Source: Methanobacteriota archaeon
GTDB lineage: Archaea; Thermoplasmatota; Poseidoniia; MGIII; CG-Epi1
DNA: 5,475 nucleotides
NCBI GenBank assembly: GCA_014240055.1
Contig: JAAZXP010000058.1
Location: forward strand, 1-5,475
Direction of reading: 5' to 3'
A program made the position numbers and the translations under genes. The notes under the pieces are model-generated. The model did not search any database and had not been told where the DNA came from. It saw only the letters and a program-made list of their open reading frames with translations. Positions 4,645 to 5,475 of the stretch are shown here, piece by piece; the first letter of the stretch is position 1; every line of letters begins with the position of its first letter.

Positions 4645-5475
4645 ATTCCCATTTCTTTTAGTTTTGCCGGTAAATAGGTATTAGTTACAAAATCAAGTCC
4701 ATATTTTGCTAAGGCTTGCTGTTCTGATTTTTTGTTTATTTCTAATTGTAACTCTATTTCGCCTTTCCAATATTTACTCTTAAAACGAGGATCTGTTAAA
4801 ATTGATTTCAAAGCACTAATGTCCCTATCTGAGAGATCGTCAGAAGGCAAGTCATAATTTATAATATCAGAAGGCGTTACTCCCAAGTATCTTGCAGATG
4901 GTGTGGCTAAAATATGAGAAATATGTGCTGTTTTGATAGCCCCATAAGCAACTGAACTATAAATCCGATAAGACCAGGGATCTGCATCTGTAAACAAAAG
5001 TAAAGGGAGTCCTGATGCTTCGTGCATTCTTTGTAAAAAACGACGTGTTGAACGGGCGGGTTGGCCTTTGATATGAACTAATATCGCATCATGGGTTTCA
5101 TCAAATCCATTTTCCACTAAGCGATCAAACATTCCTCCCGTTTCTATTGCTATAATGCATTTCGAATTTCCAAAATCATTAAATGTTATTTTTGTATCTT
5201 CGACGTTGTAAGGTATGTTGTATCCCGTATCGCCTACGTCATTACGACAATTTATTTTCATAGGGTTTCCTTTACGATTTATCTCTGTAATCGTTACATC
5301 TCCTAACACCTTAGCTCCATCGTCTTCTGGTCTAATCTTAAAATCTTCTCGCTGAAAATGTGTAATGATTTCTAAATCTTCAATTAATTTATTGGATTCG
5401 TCCTGTGCGTGAAATTTTCCTAAATCCCAAGCTTCCGAAATGTAATATAATTCTCTTAAAGTTGAAGATTTACTT
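4641..5475 (-). CDS. top6A: DNA topoisomerase VI subunit A (Spo11-like), N-terminus beyond the right edge
   Basis: The frame is open from the window edge to a TAA at 4643-4641, giving 277 residues; about 90 N-terminal residues of a typical 360-370 should lie outside. A GTG at 5309 is internal and not the start, since conserved sequence continues upstream of it. In order: a winged-helix 5Y-CAP part with LRELYYIS (Tyr pair at 5447-5442, one of which forms the covalent DNA link), HFQREDFKIRPEDDGAKV, then the Toprim domain with the glutamate of IAIETGG (visible residue 111) and DAD (163 and 165), which bind Mg2+. Near the C-terminus are ATPSARYLGVTPSDI and LEINKKSEQQALAKYGLDF, typical of the subunit. 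With Top6B it makes ATP-driven double-strand passage to relax and decatenate DNA; top6B is usually adjacent and probably lies to the right. This gene is the main evidence that the DNA is archaeal. Confidence 0.95.
   Translation of the reverse strand, partial: SKSSTLRELYYISEAWDLGKFHAQDESNKLIEDLEIITHFQREDFKIRPEDDGAKVLGDVTITEINRKGNPMKINCRNDVGDTGYNIPYNVEDTKITFNDFGNSKCIIAIETGGMFDRLVENGFDETHDAILVHIKGQPARSTRRFLQRMHEASGLPLLLFTDADPWSYRIYSSVAYGAIKTAHISHILATPSARYLGVTPSDIINYDLPSDDLSDRDISALKSILTDPRFKSKYWKGEIELQLEINKKSEQQALAKYGLDFVTNTYLPAKLKEMGI
4652..4665 (+). terminator. Possible T-rich terminator of the katG-cupin transcript
   Basis: Eight bases after the cupin stop the + strand reads TTTCTTTTAGTTTT. 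Archaeal RNA polymerase can terminate on such U-rich stretches without a hairpin. It lies inside the 3' end of top6A, as it must, because the convergent genes leave no intergenic space. The same bases encode the lysine-rich end of Top6A on the other strand, so the T-richness may only reflect coding. Confidence 0.25.

Noticed and set aside
4641..5309. A stand-alone ORF starting with GTG at 5309
   Set aside because: The same frame continues without a stop to the right window edge and encodes conserved topoisomerase VI-A sequence, including the LRELYYIS catalytic block. The GTG is an internal valine codon.

Overview
The window looks archaeal. The decisive marker is the right-edge gene, read leftwards, which encodes the A subunit (Spo11-like) of DNA topoisomerase VI, with its tyrosine pair and Toprim acidic residues visible. 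The sequence is AT-rich, most starts lack a clear Shine-Dalgarno site, and TATA-like elements lie about 20-36 bases before several start codons, as expected for archaeal leaderless or near-leaderless mRNAs. A bacterial-type acyltransferase (PlsC) and a bacterial-type catalase-peroxidase in such a genome point most naturally to an uncultured marine euryarchaeon of Marine Group II or III. That placement is inference and would need phylogeny.

Left region (1-326): there is no gene on the + strand. On the - strand I see a probable 49-residue one-helix membrane protein (102-251) and the first 18 codons of a further gene running off the left edge (1-55). TATA-like elements lie between the divergent units.

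First operon (327-1990, + strand): pterin-4a-carbinolamine dehydratase, PlsC-type acyltransferase and a HAD-family phosphatase are packed with gaps of only 8-9 bases, so they are probably co-transcribed. Between this operon and katG (1991-2137) lies a short relic that matches the C-terminus of the neighbouring PlsC, apparently the tail of a lost second acyltransferase gene.

Second operon (2138-4644, + strand): a full-length katG with every expected haem-site residue, followed by a small cupin gene whose ATG overlaps the katG stop codon (ATGA). This looks like an oxidative-defence unit with an uncharacterised partner.

Right edge (4641-5475, - strand): top6A, 5'-truncated by the window end. 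Its stop codon overlaps the cupin stop codon in the palindrome TTAA, so the two convergent genes have no intergenic space.

The most interesting points are the bacterial-type lipid acyltransferase in an archaeal setting, the PlsC tail relic, the translationally coupled katG-cupin pair and the unreported small membrane ORF. I see no CRISPR array, tRNA, rRNA or insertion sequence.
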